From NCBI GenBank assembly GCA_937899055.1, contig CALBPX010000035.1:1-31674 (forward strand): 31,674 bases of DNA, in the 5' to 3' direction. The translations under genes and the position numbers were made by a program. This DNA is from an uncultured Bacteroidales bacterium (GTDB lineage Bacteria > Bacteroidota > Bacteroidia > Bacteroidales > UBA932). The notes beneath the pieces were generated by a model that saw nothing but the letters and a program-made list of their open reading frames with translations, had not been told where the DNA came from and made no database searches. This document shows, one piece after another, positions 31,223 through 31,674 of the stretch. Positions within the stretch are counted from its first letter, which is position 1; each line of letters begins with the position of its first letter.

Positions 31223-31674
31223 TTACAGCAGGTTCTTCACATCGTTGACTATCTGACCGTCAAAGAGGTCTATAATCCTTTGAGCCACAGTTGCGTCTTT
31301 CTGGGAGTGTGTAACCATTACTATGGTTGTACCTTCCTTGTTGAGTTCAGAAAGCAGGTCCATCACCTCCTTGCCGTTCTTGGAATCAAGGTTGCCGGTG
31401 GGTTCATCGGCGAGGATCAGTTTCGGTCCGGCAACGACGGCTCTCGCGATGGCGACTCTCTGCTGCTGTCCTCCGGAAAGCTGCTGCGGGAAATGTTTCG
31501 CCCTGTGGCTTATGTTCATCCGCTTCATAATGTCAGTGACCTTCTGCTTACGCTCGGAGGCCGATATGTTCAGATACCGCAGCGGCAGCTCGATGTTCTC
31601 ATAGACATTGAGCTCGTCGATCAGGTTGAAGCTCTGGAACACGAAGCCGATGTTGCCTTTGCGGAACTTGGTGC
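31223..31674 (-). CDS. ABC transporter ATPase, MacB/LolD type (5' end outside window)
   Basis: The C-terminal 150 codons of the nucleotide-binding subunit that drives the permeases encoded downstream. The frame is open to the window edge (TKFRKGNIGF then VFQSFNL), so the Walker A motif lies outside. Visible are the Q-loop (FVFQSFNLIDELNVYENIELPL), ABC signature LSGGQQQR, Walker B LILADEPTGNLD, the D-loop and the H-loop VTHS. The DEPTGNLDS form and the spacing are those of the MacB/LolD/FtsE group, which partners FtsX-type permeases. It ends 29 bases before the first permease start codon; a GTG at 31642 is internal, not the true start. Confidence 0.93.
   Translation of the reverse strand, partial: TKFRKGNIGFVFQSFNLIDELNVYENIELPLRYLNISASERKQKVTDIMKRMNISHRAKHFPQQLSGGQQQRVAIARAVVAGPKLILADEPTGNLDSKNGKEVMDLLSELNKEGTTIVMVTHSQKDATVAQRIIDLFDGQIVNDVKNLL

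Overview
The window looks like a chromosomal segment of a member of the Bacteroidota, most likely order Bacteroidales. The evidence is the gene families present (Bacteroidota-type LptD, DUF1573 protein, aminoacyl-histidine dipeptidase, Rho with a long disordered Q/P-rich insert, large FtsX/MacB-type permeases) and repeated matches to the Bacteroidota promoter pattern TTTG-N19-TAnnTTTG upstream of genes. I cannot fix the genus from sequence alone. No rRNA or tRNA genes, CRISPR array or intact insertion sequence were seen.

Layout. (a) 1-1789: the 3' end of an RHS polymorphic-toxin gene, whose AT-rich variable tip is followed by an overlapping probable immunity gene. (b) 1834-4620, plus strand: an exported DUF1573 protein with a textbook promoter, the MeaB/ArgK GTPase and a RidA-type deaminase. 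(c) 4643-9529, minus strand: rho, a peptidase D gene (pepD) closed by an intrinsic terminator, and dnaA. A 20-bp perfect palindrome lies at the dnaA/pepD junction and a terminator-like hairpin lies just upstream of dnaA. (d) 9736-14731: cell-envelope genes. An MCE/MlaD lipid-transport subunit and a periplasmic murein amidase are on the minus strand, divergent from lptD; rpe follows lptD. (e) 15374-20161: a tight minus-strand operon rsfS-ftsH-cdsA-psd (ribosome silencing, membrane proteolysis, phosphatidylethanolamine synthesis) divergent from birA. (f) 20170-31674, minus strand: an ABC exporter/lipoprotein-type cluster of one ATPase (cut by the window end) and three large FtsX-family permeases, followed by a sigma-54-dependent response regulator and its histidine kinase.

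The least ordinary part is 25297-26398. A plus-strand HicAB-type toxin-antitoxin module lies between two permease genes of this otherwise collinear minus-strand cluster. The hicA start is only a few bases from its -10-like (-7) box, and that box overlaps a near-perfect inverted repeat (TGTAACTA-N5-TAGTTACA), a good candidate for the HicB operator. The HicB protein is about twice the usual length because a C-terminal domain, resembling the toxin-binding part of a different antitoxin class, is fused behind its ribbon-helix-helix. Behind hicB lies a broken ORF6N-type fragment with an internal deletion, which abuts the neighbouring permease stop codon. Together these suggest a small mobile or defence-type cargo that landed inside an exporter operon and has begun to decay at one end.

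Most of the remainder is ordinary housekeeping. Secondary points of interest are the Rho disordered region with tandem QPNA repeats, the hairpins in the rho and dnaA leaders, and the recombined tip of the RHS toxin.
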